A stretch of DNA of 64,000 nt from Streptomyces sp. NBC_00425 (GCF_036030735.1 NZ_CP107928.1:1116001-1180000); one strand, 5' to 3'. Positions 32,881-42,143 are shown, counted from the stretch's first letter. Notes: generated by a model not told the origin, from the letters alone. Numbers and translations: made by a program.

Positions 32881-32909
32881 GTGCACGATGAGCAACAAGT
32901 GCACGATGA
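32881..32909. repeat. Direct repeat GTGCACGATGA, 18-base spacing
   Basis: Two identical 11-base copies begin at 32881 and 32899, each with a palindromic GTGCAC core; a third core variant (ATGCAC) follows. They lie in the 340-base divergent gap between the kinase gene and the cobalamin riboswitch and could be a transcription-factor site for either. Nothing else stands out in this gap. Confidence 0.5.
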
Positions 32910-32988
32910 ATGCACCTTGCGGGCCCGAGACCTCCGATGTGCCGAAGGTCACCCCCGCCGGCGCCCTCGACGCCTGTGGTAGCTTGCC

Positions 32989-33170
32989 GAGGCCAGTCGT
33001 ACTCGTGTGCGCCCCCGGGCGCGCAGGGGTCAGGGAATCCGGTGGGACTCCGGAGCTGACGCGCAGCGGTAAGGGCGACGGGCGGGGCTTTCGGCCACTG
33101 GAACGCGCATGCGCTCCGGGAAGGCGCCTCGCCCGGGTGACCCCGAGTCCGAAGACCTGCTGGCGGCCTC
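32989..33170 (+). ncRNA. Cobalamin riboswitch (long form) upstream of btuFCD-like genes
   Basis: The transcript contains the conserved core in order: GGGAATCCGGTG, then CTCCGGAGCTGACGCGCAGC, GGTAAGGGCG, GGCCACTGGAA, CCGGGAAGGCG and, at the 3' side, GAGTCCGAAGACCTGC, a B12-box variant. GAGGCCAG (32989-32996) can pair with CTGG/GGCCTC (33160-33170) as P1. It ends 78 bases before the binding-protein start. Adenosylcobalamin binding would reduce expression of the importer. Confidence 0.92.
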
Positions 33171-33248
33171 CGGTGTCGCAGACCGGCCGGAGGAGCGCAC
33201 CGTACGACCGGGCTTCGCGCTTGAGCCCTCGACGCCGAAGGAAACTCC

Positions 33249-34310
33249 GTGCCGTTCGCACGTCCCGTCCGCTCTGCCGTGCTGTTCCTGGCGGGCGCCC
33301 TCCTGTCGACCGGCTGCGGCGGCTCCGCCGCTCCCGCCGGCTCTTCCGGCTCCTCCGCGGACGGTTCCGCCGGCAGCGACGCGGCCGGCCGTACGGTCAC
33401 TCTGGACAACTGCGGACAGCGGGTCCGGATCGAGACGCCCCCTCGTCGGGCGGTCTCCCTGAACCAGGGCACCACGGAGATCATGCTCTCCCTCGGGCTC
33501 GCCGACCGGATGGCGGGCACCGCCACCTGGACCGACCCGCTGCCCAAGAGCCTCGAGAAGGCCGACGCCCGGGTGAAGCGGCTGGCCGACAACGCGCCCT
33601 CCTTCGAGAAGGTCCTGGACGCCGAACCCGACTTCGTGGCCGCCTCGTTCGCCTCCACGCTCGGCACCGGCGGGGTGGCCACCCGCGCCCAGTTCGAGAA
33701 GCTCGGGGTCCCGACCTATCTCTCTCCCTCCGACTGCGCCGGCAAGGACAACAGCGGCGGCGGCGACGGCGTCCGCACCGAGCCGCTGACCATGGACACG
33801 GTCTACGGCGAAGTACGCGACCTGGCACGGGTCTTCGGGGTCGAGAAGCGGGGGGAGGAACTGGTGGCCGACCTCGAGTCCCGGATCGCCCGGGCCGCTT
33901 CGGGCCTCGACGCCGAGAACGTCACCCTCCTGTACTGGTTCGCCAACTCCCAGTCCCCCTACCTGGCCGGCTGCTGCGGCGCCCCCGGCGTCATCACCCG
34001 CGAACTCGGCGCGAAGAACGTCTTCGACGACACCGAGGAGGAGTGGCCGCAGGTCAACTGGGAGACGGTCGCCGACCGCGACCCGGACGTCCTCGTCATC
34101 GGCGATCTGACCCGTAGGCAGCAGACGGCCGAGACCGCGGCCAAGAAGATCGCGTTCCTGGAGAACGACCCGGTCACGAGGAACATGACCGCGGTGCGGA
34201 AGAAGCGGTATGTGCTCCTGTCCGGGCAGGCGATGAACCCGACCGTGCGCACGGTCGAGGGAGTGGAGAAGGTGGCGGCGGCACTGCGCGCGTACGGCCT
34301 CGCGGGATGA
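33249..34310 (+). CDS. btuF: Cobalamin ABC transporter substrate-binding lipoprotein, BtuF-like
   Basis: A 353-residue lipoprotein; the signal ends FLAGALLSTGC with Cys23 lipidated. The mature part is a class-III periplasmic-binding-protein fold (LNQGTTEIMLSLGLADRMAG, then LDAEPDFVAASF and VLVIGDLTRRQ), as in BtuF and siderophore-binding proteins. The cobalamin riboswitch immediately upstream favours B12 or cobalt-corrinoid cargo over iron. GTG at 33249 follows AAGGAAACTCC. It is the first gene of a four-base-overlap operon with its permease and ATPase. Confidence 0.85.
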   Translation: MPFARPVRSAVLFLAGALLSTGCGGSAAPAGSSGSSADGSAGSDAAGRTVTLDNCGQRVRIETPPRRAVSLNQGTTEIMLSLGLADRMAGTATWTDPLPKSLEKADARVKRLADNAPSFEKVLDAEPDFVAASFASTLGTGGVATRAQFEKLGVPTYLSPSDCAGKDNSGGGDGVRTEPLTMDTVYGEVRDLARVFGVEKRGEELVADLESRIARAASGLDAENVTLLYWFANSQSPYLAGCCGAPGVITRELGAKNVFDDTEEEWPQVNWETVADRDPDVLVIGDLTRRQQTAETAAKKIAFLENDPVTRNMTAVRKKRYVLLSGQAMNPTVRTVEGVEKVAAALRAYGLAG

Positions 34311-35365
34311 GCGCCGCGGGCCCGGCGGCCGCCGCGCCCGCGACGGCGGCGCGGGGGCTGCGGCACGTGCTGCTGTGGGCGGCCGGTCTCGCCCTGCTGT
34401 GCGCGTCCGTCGCCGTGGCGATCACCATCGGCCCAGCGGACATCGCGGTCGCAGACGTGTGGTCCACGGTGGCCGCCCATCTCGGCATCGGCGAGGCCGG
34501 GTTGACGCCGCTGAGAGACGGCATCGTGTGGAATCTGCGGCTGCCGCGCACCCTGCTGGCCGCGGTGTGCGGCGCCGGCCTCGCCGTGTGCGGCGCGGTG
34601 ATGCAGTCCCTGCTGCGCAACCCGCTCGCCGACCCGTTCGTCCTCGGGATCTCCTCCGGCGCCTCGACGGGCGCGGTCGTGGTGGTCGTGCTGGGGGCGG
34701 GCGGCGGGGCCCTGTCGGTGTCCGGCGGCGCGTTCCTCGGTGCGGCGGTCTCCTTCGCGCTGGTGCTGCTGCTCAGTCACACACTGGGCGGCGCCACGGA
34801 CCGGGTGGTGCTCGCCGGGGTGGCGGCCATGCAGATGTTCTCGGCGCTCACCTCGTTCGTCGTCATGACGACCGCCGACGCGGAGACCACCCGCGGGGTC
34901 CTGTTCTGGCTGCTCGGCTCGCTCAGCGGGGCCGACTGGGCGGACGTGGGCCTGGGGCTCGCGGTGCTGGCCGCGGTGCTGGTGGTGTGCACGGGGTACG
35001 CGACGACCCTGGACGCCTTCGCGTTCGGGCAGGACGCCGCCGCGTCGCTGGGCGTGCACGTGGCCCGCACCCGGCTGGTCCTGCTGTGCGTCACCGCCCT
35101 GCTGACGGCCACTCTGGTCAGCTCGGCGGGGGCGATCGGCTTCGTGGGCCTCGTGCTCCCGCACGCGGCCCGGGCCCTGACCGGTCCCGGGCACACCAGG
35201 CTGTTGCCGGCCACCGCGCTGGCGGGGGCGGTGTTCCTGGTGTGGGTGGACACCCTCGCCCGCACCGTCCTGGACCCGCAGGAGGTGCCGGTGGGCGTGG
35301 TGACCTCGCTGATCGGCGTCCCCGCGTTCGTCCTCGTGCTGTACCGGACCAGGAGCGCGCGATGA
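34307..35365 (+). CDS. btuC: Cobalamin ABC transporter permease, FecCD/BtuC type
   Basis: A 352-residue membrane protein with about ten helices. WNLRLPRTLLAAVCGAGLAV and LRNPLADPFVLGISSGASTG are hallmark segments of the FecCD/BtuC family, and GAIGFVGLVLPHAARALTGP is its coupling-helix region. The ATG overlaps the upstream stop (ATGA). It is under the upstream riboswitch through the polycistronic transcript. Specificity for cobalamin is inferred from that riboswitch. Confidence 0.9.
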   Translation: MSAAGPAAAAPATAARGLRHVLLWAAGLALLCASVAVAITIGPADIAVADVWSTVAAHLGIGEAGLTPLRDGIVWNLRLPRTLLAAVCGAGLAVCGAVMQSLLRNPLADPFVLGISSGASTGAVVVVVLGAGGGALSVSGGAFLGAAVSFALVLLLSHTLGGATDRVVLAGVAAMQMFSALTSFVVMTTADAETTRGVLFWLLGSLSGADWADVGLGLAVLAAVLVVCTGYATTLDAFAFGQDAAASLGVHVARTRLVLLCVTALLTATLVSSAGAIGFVGLVLPHAARALTGPGHTRLLPATALAGAVFLVWVDTLARTVLDPQEVPVGVVTSLIGVPAFVLVLYRTRSAR

Positions 35366-36282
35366 CCGGGACCGCCGAGGACTCCGGTCTGCGCGGCGAC
35401 CGCCTCGCCTACGCGGCGGGCGGCTCGCTGATCCTGGACGGGGTCGACCTCACACTGCGCCCGGGGACCGTCACCGGCCTGCTCGGCCCGAACGGTTCCG
35501 GCAAGTCCACGCTGCTGCGTCTGCTCGCCGGTGTCCTCGCCCCCGCCTCGGGCGTCGTCACCCTCGACGGCCGCCCGCTGGCGCAGGTCGGCCGGCGGGC
35601 GGTCGCCCGGCGCATCGCCGTCGTCGAGCAACAGGCAGACGCCCAGGTCGCGTTGAGCGTTCTGGACGTCGTGCGCCTGGGCCGTGTCCCGCATCGTCGG
35701 GCCTGGGGCGCCGCCTCGGTCGAGGACGAGGCCGCGGTCCGTTCCGCACTGGAGCGGACCGGCCTCGGCGACAAGGCCGGCCGTCTGTGGCACACCCTCT
35801 CCGGAGGCGAACGCCAGCGTGTGCAGGTCGCCCGCGCGCTCGCCCAGCAGCCGCGGGAGCTGCTGCTGGACGAGCCCACCAACCACCTCGACATCCAGCA
35901 CCAGCTCGCGCTGCTGGACCTGATCACCGAGCTCGGCGTGACCAGTGTCGTCGCACTGCACGATCTGAACCTGGCCGCGATGTACTGCGACCGGGTCGTC
36001 GTCCTCAAGCAGGGCAGGGCGGTGGCCGGCGGCACACCCCAGGAGGTGCTCACCGAGGCGCTGATCGCCGACGTCTACGGGGTGCGGGCCAGCCTCACAC
36101 GCGACGGCCCCGACGGCCGCCCGCACATACGCTTCCTGGGCGCCCTGCCCGCCGGACGGAACGGGGAGCACCAGGGCGGGGAGCCGCAGGACGGGGAGCC
36201 GCAGGACTGCCAGGGGCGGAGCGGGGGCAGTGGCACGAGGGACGGCCGGGCGGCGTGCAACGACCGGCGGCCGGCGCTCTGA
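35362..36282 (+). CDS. btuD: Cobalamin ABC transporter ATP-binding protein, BtuD type
   Basis: A 306-residue ATPase with Walker A GPNGSGKST (residues 42-50), signature LSGGERQRVQ, Walker B LLLDEPTNHLD and the switch His in VVALHDLNLAAMYC. It overlaps the permease gene by four bases. The last 45 residues are a Gly-, Glu- and Gln-rich tail with a small duplication (GGEPQDGEPQDC) that is not part of the fold and comes from an imperfect DNA repeat near 36175. It powers the importer encoded by the two upstream genes. Confidence 0.92.
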   Translation: MTGTAEDSGLRGDRLAYAAGGSLILDGVDLTLRPGTVTGLLGPNGSGKSTLLRLLAGVLAPASGVVTLDGRPLAQVGRRAVARRIAVVEQQADAQVALSVLDVVRLGRVPHRRAWGAASVEDEAAVRSALERTGLGDKAGRLWHTLSGGERQRVQVARALAQQPRELLLDEPTNHLDIQHQLALLDLITELGVTSVVALHDLNLAAMYCDRVVVLKQGRAVAGGTPQEVLTEALIADVYGVRASLTRDGPDGRPHIRFLGALPAGRNGEHQGGEPQDGEPQDCQGRSGGSGTRDGRAACNDRRPAL

Positions 36283-36418
36283 CCGTCTGTCGCGGGGCGC
36301 GGCGTCGCCGTCCCTGCGCACGACCACGTCCTGCGCGACACCTCCTCGGCGCGACCACGTCCTCGCGCTCCGCACCGGGAGACCCTACGTTGATGACCTC
36401 ACCAGAAGGAGCCGCCAC

Positions 36419-37000
36419 GTGACCATCCGGGTCGTACTCGTCTCGCCCGCGACGAGTTCGTCGCTGCGGCAGGCCCGTTTCGACGACGGGGCCTCGATCG
36501 ACGCCGCCGGGGCGGCGCTCGCCCGCGCCGCGGCCGGGACCCTGCCCGCAGCCGCGCGGGTCCTCGTCTCGCCCGGTGTGCGGTGCGGTGAGACGGCGGC
36601 AGCCCTCGGTCTCGACGCGCTGGAGACGGCGGAGCTGGCGGGTCTGGGGGTGGGCCGGTGGCGGGGCCTGACGCTCGCCGAGGTCGGCGCCGCCGAGCCG
36701 GAGGCGGTGGCCCGCTGGCTCGCCGATCCCGGGTCGGCGCCGCACGGCGGCGAGTCCGTGCGGGATCTGTGCGACCGGGTGGCCGGCTGGCTGGAGAGGG
36801 CTGCGGACGACGAGGGACGCATCGTGGCCGTCGTCGAGCCGGAGATCGTACGGGCCGCGGTGGTGCATGTGCTGGGGGCGTCCGCCACGGCCTTCTGGCG
36901 GCTGGACGTGCCGCCGTTGACGGCGACCTCCCTCAGCGGGCGCGGCGGACGCTGGAACCTGCGGCTGGGACTTCCACTGGATCGGGCGGACGCGGCCTGA
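36419..37000 (+). CDS. Degenerate histidine-phosphatase-fold protein in the cobalamin cluster
   Basis: A 193-residue protein with the layout of the phosphoglycerate-mutase/CobC superfamily: VRVLVSPGVRCGETAAALGL resembles the helix after the catalytic loop, and GLGVGRWRGLTLAEV and PHGGESVRDLCDRVAGWL fit the middle. The catalytic RHG motif expected at the N terminus is replaced by VLVSPATSSS, and the second His region reads VVEPEIVRAAVV. Both key His residues appear lost, so it is unlikely to be an active phosphatase. GTG at 36419 follows AGAAGGAG. It lies between the B12 importer and cbtAB, so a corrinoid-related binding or regulatory role is possible. Confidence 0.72.
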   Translation: MTIRVVLVSPATSSSLRQARFDDGASIDAAGAALARAAAGTLPAAARVLVSPGVRCGETAAALGLDALETAELAGLGVGRWRGLTLAEVGAAEPEAVARWLADPGSAPHGGESVRDLCDRVAGWLERAADDEGRIVAVVEPEIVRAAVVHVLGASATAFWRLDVPPLTATSLSGRGGRWNLRLGLPLDRADAA

Positions 37001-37017
37001 GGCCGTGTCCGCCCGAT
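36981..37017. terminator. 17-bp stem-loop with the TGA stop codon as its loop
   Basis: Positions 36981-36997 pair with 37001-37017 with one G-T wobble. The three loop bases are the stop codon of the phosphatase-like gene. It lies between the ends of two convergent genes and can act on both. Confidence 0.85.
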
Positions 37018-37048
37018 CGTCGTCGGTCTCCGGGACGGAGTCCGCGGC

Positions 37049-37807
37049 TCACCGCGAGGCGGTCACCGCCGTCCCCGCGGGGATCGCGGCGGGCTTCGGG
37101 TTCAGCAGCCGTTCGGCCAGTTCCCCGAAGACGAGGCCGAAGCCTGCCCACATCGTGATCTGCAAGGCGAGCGAGGAGAGCCGGAACCGCCACAGCAGGG
37201 CCGCCGGGAAGTCCGTCGGCACCTCGTTGACGGAGGGCAGGAACGCGTAGGCCAGCCCGATCACGACGGTGAAGCCGAGAACGGCGACGACCGTGGCGTA
37301 CCAGGCTCCCAGTCCCGGTGCGAGCCGTTTGCCCGCGATCACGGCGGCGACCGCGAGGAGCACGCCGAGCACCATCATCAGGAAGTACAGGGTGGTCCGC
37401 TTGGCGATGGTGTCGTGGTCACCGACCGCGGGCGGATTGGCCGGGTACTTGAGGAACGGGACGACGTACACGGTGAGCAGCGCCGCTCCCGAGAGCAGGA
37501 GCGCCGTGGCCCGGGGGCTGAAGCGGCCGACGCGGCCGAGCGCGAAGCAGTACGCCAGGGCGGCGATGCCGCCGAAGGCGACCCCGTACACCAGGACGCC
37601 GGTGGCGAGGCCCGCGGTGGACTGGAGGCTGCGGGAGACGAGTTCGACCTCGTGCTCGTGCGCGGGCGCGTGGGACTCCTCGAAGCCGATCGCGCCGTCG
37701 ACGTTCGGCTCACCGAGGAAGTAGGCGACGACCAGGGCGAGCACGCCGGCCGCGAGGCCGGCGAGCATGCCGCGGACGAGCAGGTTTCTTACCGTTGCGG
37801 AGTTCAT
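37049..37807 (-). CDS. cbtA: Cobalt transporter subunit CbtA
   Basis: A 252-residue membrane protein with about six hydrophobic segments. The first (NLLVRGMLAGLAAGVLALVV) is followed by a His/Glu-rich loop, ESHAPAHEHEVELV, a likely metal-binding stretch typical of CbtA. It lies 20 bases downstream of cbtB, with which it forms a predicted cobalt uptake system. Both are on one transcript that begins with a cobalamin riboswitch, so uptake should fall when B12 is plentiful. The start at 37807 has a distant GAGGG; the assignment is good, but activity of the family rests mainly on genomic context. Confidence 0.85.
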   Translation of the reverse strand: MNSATVRNLLVRGMLAGLAAGVLALVVAYFLGEPNVDGAIGFEESHAPAHEHEVELVSRSLQSTAGLATGVLVYGVAFGGIAALAYCFALGRVGRFSPRATALLLSGAALLTVYVVPFLKYPANPPAVGDHDTIAKRTTLYFLMMVLGVLLAVAAVIAGKRLAPGLGAWYATVVAVLGFTVVIGLAYAFLPSVNEVPTDFPAALLWRFRLSSLALQITMWAGFGLVFGELAERLLNPKPAAIPAGTAVTASR

Positions 37808-37827
37808 CGAGTGCGCGGCGTCCCTCG

Positions 37828-38049
37828 TCAGTGGCAGGGGAAGCCGAGAAGGTGGCGTGCGTCGTGCACCCACTCGTGGACTCCCTCGCCGGAGACGACG
37901 GAGGTGGCGCCCTGTTCGGCGCCGACGAAGTAGAGCAGGACCAGCATCAGGACGCCGAAGAAGACGGCCCAGGGGGCGATGTCCTTCAGCGGCAACTTGG
38001 CGGGTACCACAGGGGTGGTGGGGGTCGGCTGGGCGACATGCTGCGCCAT
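37828..38049 (-). CDS. cbtB: Cobalt transporter subunit CbtB
   Basis: A 73-residue protein with one membrane helix (APWAVFFGVLMLVLLYFVG) and the CbtB C-terminal His-rich tail HEWVHDARHLLGFPCH, a likely cobalt-binding motif. ATG at 38049 follows GAGGAGG. It is the first gene after the short cobalamin riboswitch and is translationally close to cbtA. CbtB and CbtA together are predicted to import cobalt for B12 synthesis. Confidence 0.9.
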   Translation of the reverse strand: MAQHVAQPTPTTPVVPAKLPLKDIAPWAVFFGVLMLVLLYFVGAEQGATSVVSGEGVHEWVHDARHLLGFPCH

Positions 38050-38096
38050 GGCAGGGCCTCCTCTGGGAGTTCGCGTCCCATCTCGGTGGTGCACAG

Positions 38097-38203
38097 GACG
38101 ACGGCTCCGGGTCTGACTCTTGATGTGCCCCTCGAGGAGGAGCGCACCGTTCACAGTGGCGCGACCGTGCCGGATTTCCACCGGCTTCCGTGCTGACGTC
38201 GTC
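38097..38203 (-). ncRNA. Cobalamin riboswitch (short form) upstream of cbtBA
   Basis: On the minus strand the leader reads GTCAGCACGGAAGCCGGTGG, AAATCCGGCACGGTCGCGCC, ACTGTGAACGGTGCG and finally AGTCAGACCCGGAGCCGTCG. Those are the cobalamin core and the AGTCAGACC B12 box. GACGAC (38198-38203) pairs with GTCGTC (38097-38102) as P1. It is about 107 bases, compact, and lacks the extra stems of the other riboswitch here. It ends 48 bases before the cbtB start, beside the ribosome-binding site. Confidence 0.9.
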
Positions 38204-38215
38204 GATATCAGAGCG

Positions 38216-38244
38216 ACGGTACCGCGTGTCGCCCGCTCGGCCAA
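38216..38244 (-). promoter_or_regulatory. Promoter of the cbtBA riboswitch leader
   Basis: TTGGCC (38239-38244) and TACCGT (38216-38221) are exactly 17 bases apart on the minus strand. The predicted start point is about five bases upstream of the riboswitch P1 stem, so the leader begins with the aptamer. Confidence 0.65.
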
Positions 38245-38390
38245 TACCGCACCGCCTGCCGTGATGTCGCTCGCAGCGGCCAAGTGGTGCGGATCACCGG
38301 CAGGATCGGGTGCTGACCGGAGGGCAGAGCGGGTGCTGATCGTGTGGCGATCGCCGGACCGCGAGCGTCGGACGGCTGCCGCGGTGACCG

Positions 38391-40547
38391 TCACGGCGAC
38401 GGACTGATGCCGGCGGACGGGTCGAGGAGGCCGGCGACCAGGGCGGCGAACTCGTCGGGGGCGGCGAGGCGGACGCCGAGGGCCTCGGCCTTGGCGCGCT
38501 TGGACCCGGCGCCCTCCCCGGCCACCACGAGAGAGGTCTTCCCGGAGACGCTGGAGGAGGAGCGGCCGCCGGCCCGTTCGATGAGTTCGTTCATCTGATT
38601 GCGGCTCAGCTTCTCCAGCGCTCCGGTCATCGCGCCGGTGACGACCACGGTCATCCCGGCCAGCGGACCGCCCGCCGCGTCGGCGCCTTCCGCGCCTTGC
38701 ATGCCTTCCGTGTCTTTCGTGCCGTCGTCTTCGCCCTCGTCGGCTGCCGCGGCTGTGCGGGGCACGGGCGGGGTGGCGCCCGGTTCGGTCATGTTCACCC
38801 CGGCCGCGACGAGTTTGTCGATGAGCGGGGCCAGTTCGGCGAGTTCGGCGACGATCGACGGGGCCTTCTCGACGCCGATGCCCTCGACCTGCCGGATCCC
38901 CTCGGCGTCGGCGGCGCGGAGATGGTCCATGGTGGCGAAGTGCCGGGCGATGCGCCGCGACATCGAACGGCCGGTGCCGCGCACGCCCAGCGCGCACAGC
39001 ACCCGCGACAGCGGCTGCGCCCTGGCGGCGGCGAGCGCGGCCAGCAGGTTGTCGGTGCTGGTCTCCCCCATCCGCTCGAGGCCCAGCAGCTGGTCCCGGG
39101 TCAGGGTGAAGAGGTCGGCGAGGTCCGCGACCAGTCCGGCGTCGACGAGCTGGACGACCCGGGTGTGGCCGAGGCCCTCGATGTCGAGCTGGTCGCGCCC
39201 GGCCGCGTAGGACAGGGAGGCGACGAGATGGCAGTTGCGGCCGTTCTCGCAGCGCCAGCGCTGCTCGCTGGTGTCGATGCCCGACCCGCACCGCGGACAC
39301 GTCTCGGGGAACAGGATGGGCTGCTCCTCCCCGGTGCGCAGATGGGCGACGGGCGCCTCGATGCGCGGGATGACGTCACCGGCCCGGTGGACCATGACCC
39401 GGTCGCCGAGGCGCAGGTCCCGGCGGGTGATGTCGGCCGGGTTGTGCAGGGTGGCGTAGGTGATGGTGGAGCCCTCGATCTCCACCGGCTCCAGGACGGC
39501 GCGCGGCGCGATGACGCCGGTGCGGCCCACGTTCCACTCCACCGCCAACAGTCGGGTGATCTTCTCCACGGCCCGCAGCTTGAAGGCGATCGCCCAGCGC
39601 GGGGCCCGTGAACCGGATCCGGCCGCCGCCTGGTCGGCGGCCAGGTCGGCCTTGACGACGATCCCGTCGATCCCGAACGGCAGCGCGGCGCGCAGCGCGG
39701 CCGTCTCCTCGACCCGGGTCAGGACCTCGTCGACGGTGGCCGCGGTGATGCCGGGCACGGCGGTGGCGGCCGTGGTGTTCACGCCCAGCGCCGCGGCCTC
39801 GGTCATGAGGTCGCTGTGCGCGCTCTCCCGCAGACGCTCGGCGAGTGCCGGGTCGCTGTCGGCGAGAGGCAGCAGGCCGTAGCCGAAGAACGTCATCGGG
39901 ACGGTGTAGGCGCGTTCCCTGGCGCGCAGGGTGCCCGCGGCGGCGTTGCGGGGGTTGGCGAACGGTGCTCCGCCGTGCGCGGTGCGCACCTCGTTGGCGT
40001 GCTCGAACTGGGCGTTCGTCATGAGGACTTCGCCGCGCACCTCCACCGTGAGCGGCTGCGCCAGTTCGGCCGGCAGACCCTCCACGGTGCCGATCGCGTG
40101 CGAGACGTCCTCCCCGGCCGTCCCGTCGCCGCGGGTGACGAGCTGTGTCAGCCGGCCCTGCCGGTAGCGGGCCGCGATCGCCAGCCCGTCGAGCTTGGGC
40201 TCCACGCTGAACCGGGTGACCTCGCGGCCGATGCGTCTGGTCAGCGAGACGGTCCACGCCGTGAACTCCTCGGGCGAGAACACGTTGTCCAGGCTCAGCA
40301 TCGCCACCGTGTGCGGGACGTCGCCCACCACGGCCCCGCCGGCGACCTTCCCCGTCGGCGAGTCGGCCAGCGTCTGCTCCGGGTGCTCGGCCTCCCAGGC
40401 CGCGATGGACCGCACCAGCCGGTCGTAGTCGTCGTCGTCGAGCCCCGACGTGCCGGCCGCGTAGTACGCCGCCGACGCCTTCACCGCGTCCTCGACCGCC
40501 TGCGCGTAGGCGGCGGCGTCCCCGATCACTGCACCACGTGTTGTCAT
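38391..40547 (-). CDS. ligA: NAD-dependent DNA ligase, divergent LigA (probable second copy)
   Basis: A 718-residue NAD-dependent ligase. Lys118 in VEPKLDG is the adenylated residue. The Ia domain ([20 protein letters not shown]), OB fold, a four-Cys zinc finger ([20 protein letters not shown]), helix-hairpin-helix region and C-terminal BRCT ([20 protein letters not shown]) are all present. It seals nicks using NAD+. The motif wording differs from the housekeeping Streptomyces LigA I recall (which has CELKVDGLA), and an acidic linker before the BRCT is longer than usual. It may therefore be an auxiliary paralogue, unproven from this window. ATG at 40547 fits the domain start. Confidence 0.9.
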   Translation of the reverse strand: MTTRGAVIGDAAAYAQAVEDAVKASAAYYAAGTSGLDDDDYDRLVRSIAAWEAEHPEQTLADSPTGKVAGGAVVGDVPHTVAMLSLDNVFSPEEFTAWTVSLTRRIGREVTRFSVEPKLDGLAIAARYRQGRLTQLVTRGDGTAGEDVSHAIGTVEGLPAELAQPLTVEVRGEVLMTNAQFEHANEVRTAHGGAPFANPRNAAAGTLRARERAYTVPMTFFGYGLLPLADSDPALAERLRESAHSDLMTEAAALGVNTTAATAVPGITAATVDEVLTRVEETAALRAALPFGIDGIVVKADLAADQAAAGSGSRAPRWAIAFKLRAVEKITRLLAVEWNVGRTGVIAPRAVLEPVEIEGSTITYATLHNPADITRRDLRLGDRVMVHRAGDVIPRIEAPVAHLRTGEEQPILFPETCPRCGSGIDTSEQRWRCENGRNCHLVASLSYAAGRDQLDIEGLGHTRVVQLVDAGLVADLADLFTLTRDQLLGLERMGETSTDNLLAALAAARAQPLSRVLCALGVRGTGRSMSRRIARHFATMDHLRAADAEGIRQVEGIGVEKAPSIVAELAELAPLIDKLVAAGVNMTEPGATPPVPRTAAAADEGEDDGTKDTEGMQGAEGADAAGGPLAGMTVVVTGAMTGALEKLSRNQMNELIERAGGRSSSSVSGKTSLVVAGEGAGSKRAKAEALGVRLAAPDEFAALVAGLLDPSAGISPSP

Positions 40548-40712
40548 GCAGGCATCCTGCCCGCCACCACTGACAACGCCCTGGAGCGCCGCTGCCGCGG
40601 CCGCCCCCGGGAGGCGCGGACCGGTGCCTGCGATGGCCGGCCGTGCGTCAGCGATCTTCGCAACTGGACTTGGGACCAGCGCATTTGACGCATCATCATA
40701 GAGTGAGTCAGG

Positions 40713-42143
40713 GTGCGTGGCGGCTCCCCTTCCCCGTCGCGCGGCCGGAGCCCCCACTGGAAAGGCACGACCCTGCGGAACGAACCGCACAGCGCCACCC
40801 CCGACCCGTCCGCCGCCCTGCCCTCCCCCCGCCGGTCGGCGTTCTCGCCCGCCGCCGACGTCATCGGCACGGAACTCGACCTGCGGATGACCTCCGACCA
40901 TCTGGTGCACGCGCTGACCCCCGGGTTCTGCGACGCGGCCTCGGTGTACCTGCTGGAGCGCTGGCGTCTGGAGGAGAACGCGCGCGTCCGCGCGGACGCG
41001 CCCCGGGTCGAGGTGCGCCGGACGGCGCTGCGCGTCGGGCCCGGCGCGCTGGCGGACTGGGAGGCCGCGTTGCCGGTGGGCGAGATGGTCGCCCACTCCC
41101 GCCGGACGCCCTACGCCCGCGTCCTCGCCGACGGACAGGCGCGGGTGCTCGACGCGGTGGACCCGCACACGTCCGGGCGGCTCGCCGGTCCGCGCGGCGG
41201 CGACGCGCGCGCCGGCGACCTGCTGCGCGTGACGTCGTTCCTGGTGGTCCCGCTGCGACTGCGGGACAAGCCCATCGGCTTCGTCAACTGCACGCGGGGA
41301 CCGGGCCGGCCGGCGTTCGGCACGGCCGACGTGGCCGCCGTGGAGGCGCTGGCCGCACGGACCGCCGTCGCCCTGGACAACGCGCGCCGGTACGAGCGTG
41401 AGCGGCGCACCGCGCTCGCCATCCGCAACAGCCTGCCGTCCGGCGCCGCCGAGGAGTTCGGAGGCTGCCGCGCCGCCCACGGCTGTCTGCCGGCCGGGCA
41501 CGGCAATCTCGTCGGCGGCGACTGGTCCGACGTGTTGCGGCGGCCCGGCGACCGGGTCAGTCTGATCGTCGGGGACGCGATGGGACACGGTCCCGAGTCC
41601 GCCGTCGCGATGATCCAACTCCGCACCGCCGTGCGGACCCTGGCGGCACTGGACATCCCCGCGGCCGACCTCGTGGGACGACTCGACGCGCTCGCCGGGG
41701 ACTCCCCCGGGGTCTCCTTCGCCACCTGCATCTACGCCGAGTGGGACGCCCGGCGGCGCACCTGCACCCTGGTGGGGGCCGGCCATCCTCCCCCACTGCT
41801 GCGCGGCCCGCGGGGCCGGACCGCGCCCGTCGCGCTGGCCGGGGCGGGTCTGCCCCTCGGACTTGGCGCGGGCAGCTACGAGGAGACCGTGCTGAGCGTG
41901 CCCGACCCCTCCCTGCTGGTCCTCTACAGCGACGGTCTGGTCGAGTCCCGCGACGCCGACATCGACCACGAGATCACCCGCCTGGCGCGCACCGTGGACG
42001 CGGCCGTCGCCGAACCCGTGGACGGCGCCGCGCAGGACGCGCTGCCGTCCCTGTGCCGACGGCTCCTGCACGCAGCGTCGGGCACGGCCGGAGCCGACGA
42101 CCGCACCCTGCTGCTCGCCGAACTGACGCCCTCGGGTCGCTGA
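40713..42143 (+). CDS. GAF - SpoIIE-type PP2C phosphatase
   Basis: A soluble protein of up to 476 residues with a GAF-like domain (about 50-230, ending [19 protein letters not shown]) and a SpoIIE PP2C domain (about 240-470). Metal motifs are [47 protein letters not shown] and [10 protein letters not shown]. The GAF probably senses a small molecule and controls dephosphorylation of an anti-anti-sigma factor. GTG at 40713 has only a weak ribosome-binding site; a later start near residue 20 is possible. The next gene on the opposite strand is an RsbW-like ATPase, a plausible partner. Confidence 0.85.
   Translation: MRGGSPSPSRGRSPHWKGTTLRNEPHSATPDPSAALPSPRRSAFSPAADVIGTELDLRMTSDHLVHALTPGFCDAASVYLLERWRLEENARVRADAPRVEVRRTALRVGPGALADWEAALPVGEMVAHSRRTPYARVLADGQARVLDAVDPHTSGRLAGPRGGDARAGDLLRVTSFLVVPLRLRDKPIGFVNCTRGPGRPAFGTADVAAVEALAARTAVALDNARRYERERRTALAIRNSLPSGAAEEFGGCRAAHGCLPAGHGNLVGGDWSDVLRRPGDRVSLIVGDAMGHGPESAVAMIQLRTAVRTLAALDIPAADLVGRLDALAGDSPGVSFATCIYAEWDARRRTCTLVGAGHPPPLLRGPRGRTAPVALAGAGLPLGLGAGSYEETVLSVPDPSLLVLYSDGLVESRDADIDHEITRLARTVDAAVAEPVDGAAQDALPSLCRRLLHAASGTAGADDRTLLLAELTPSGR

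Noticed and set aside
32881..32909. Direct repeats considered as replication-origin iterons
   Set aside because: Only two copies, no AT-rich unwinding region and no replication gene nearby.
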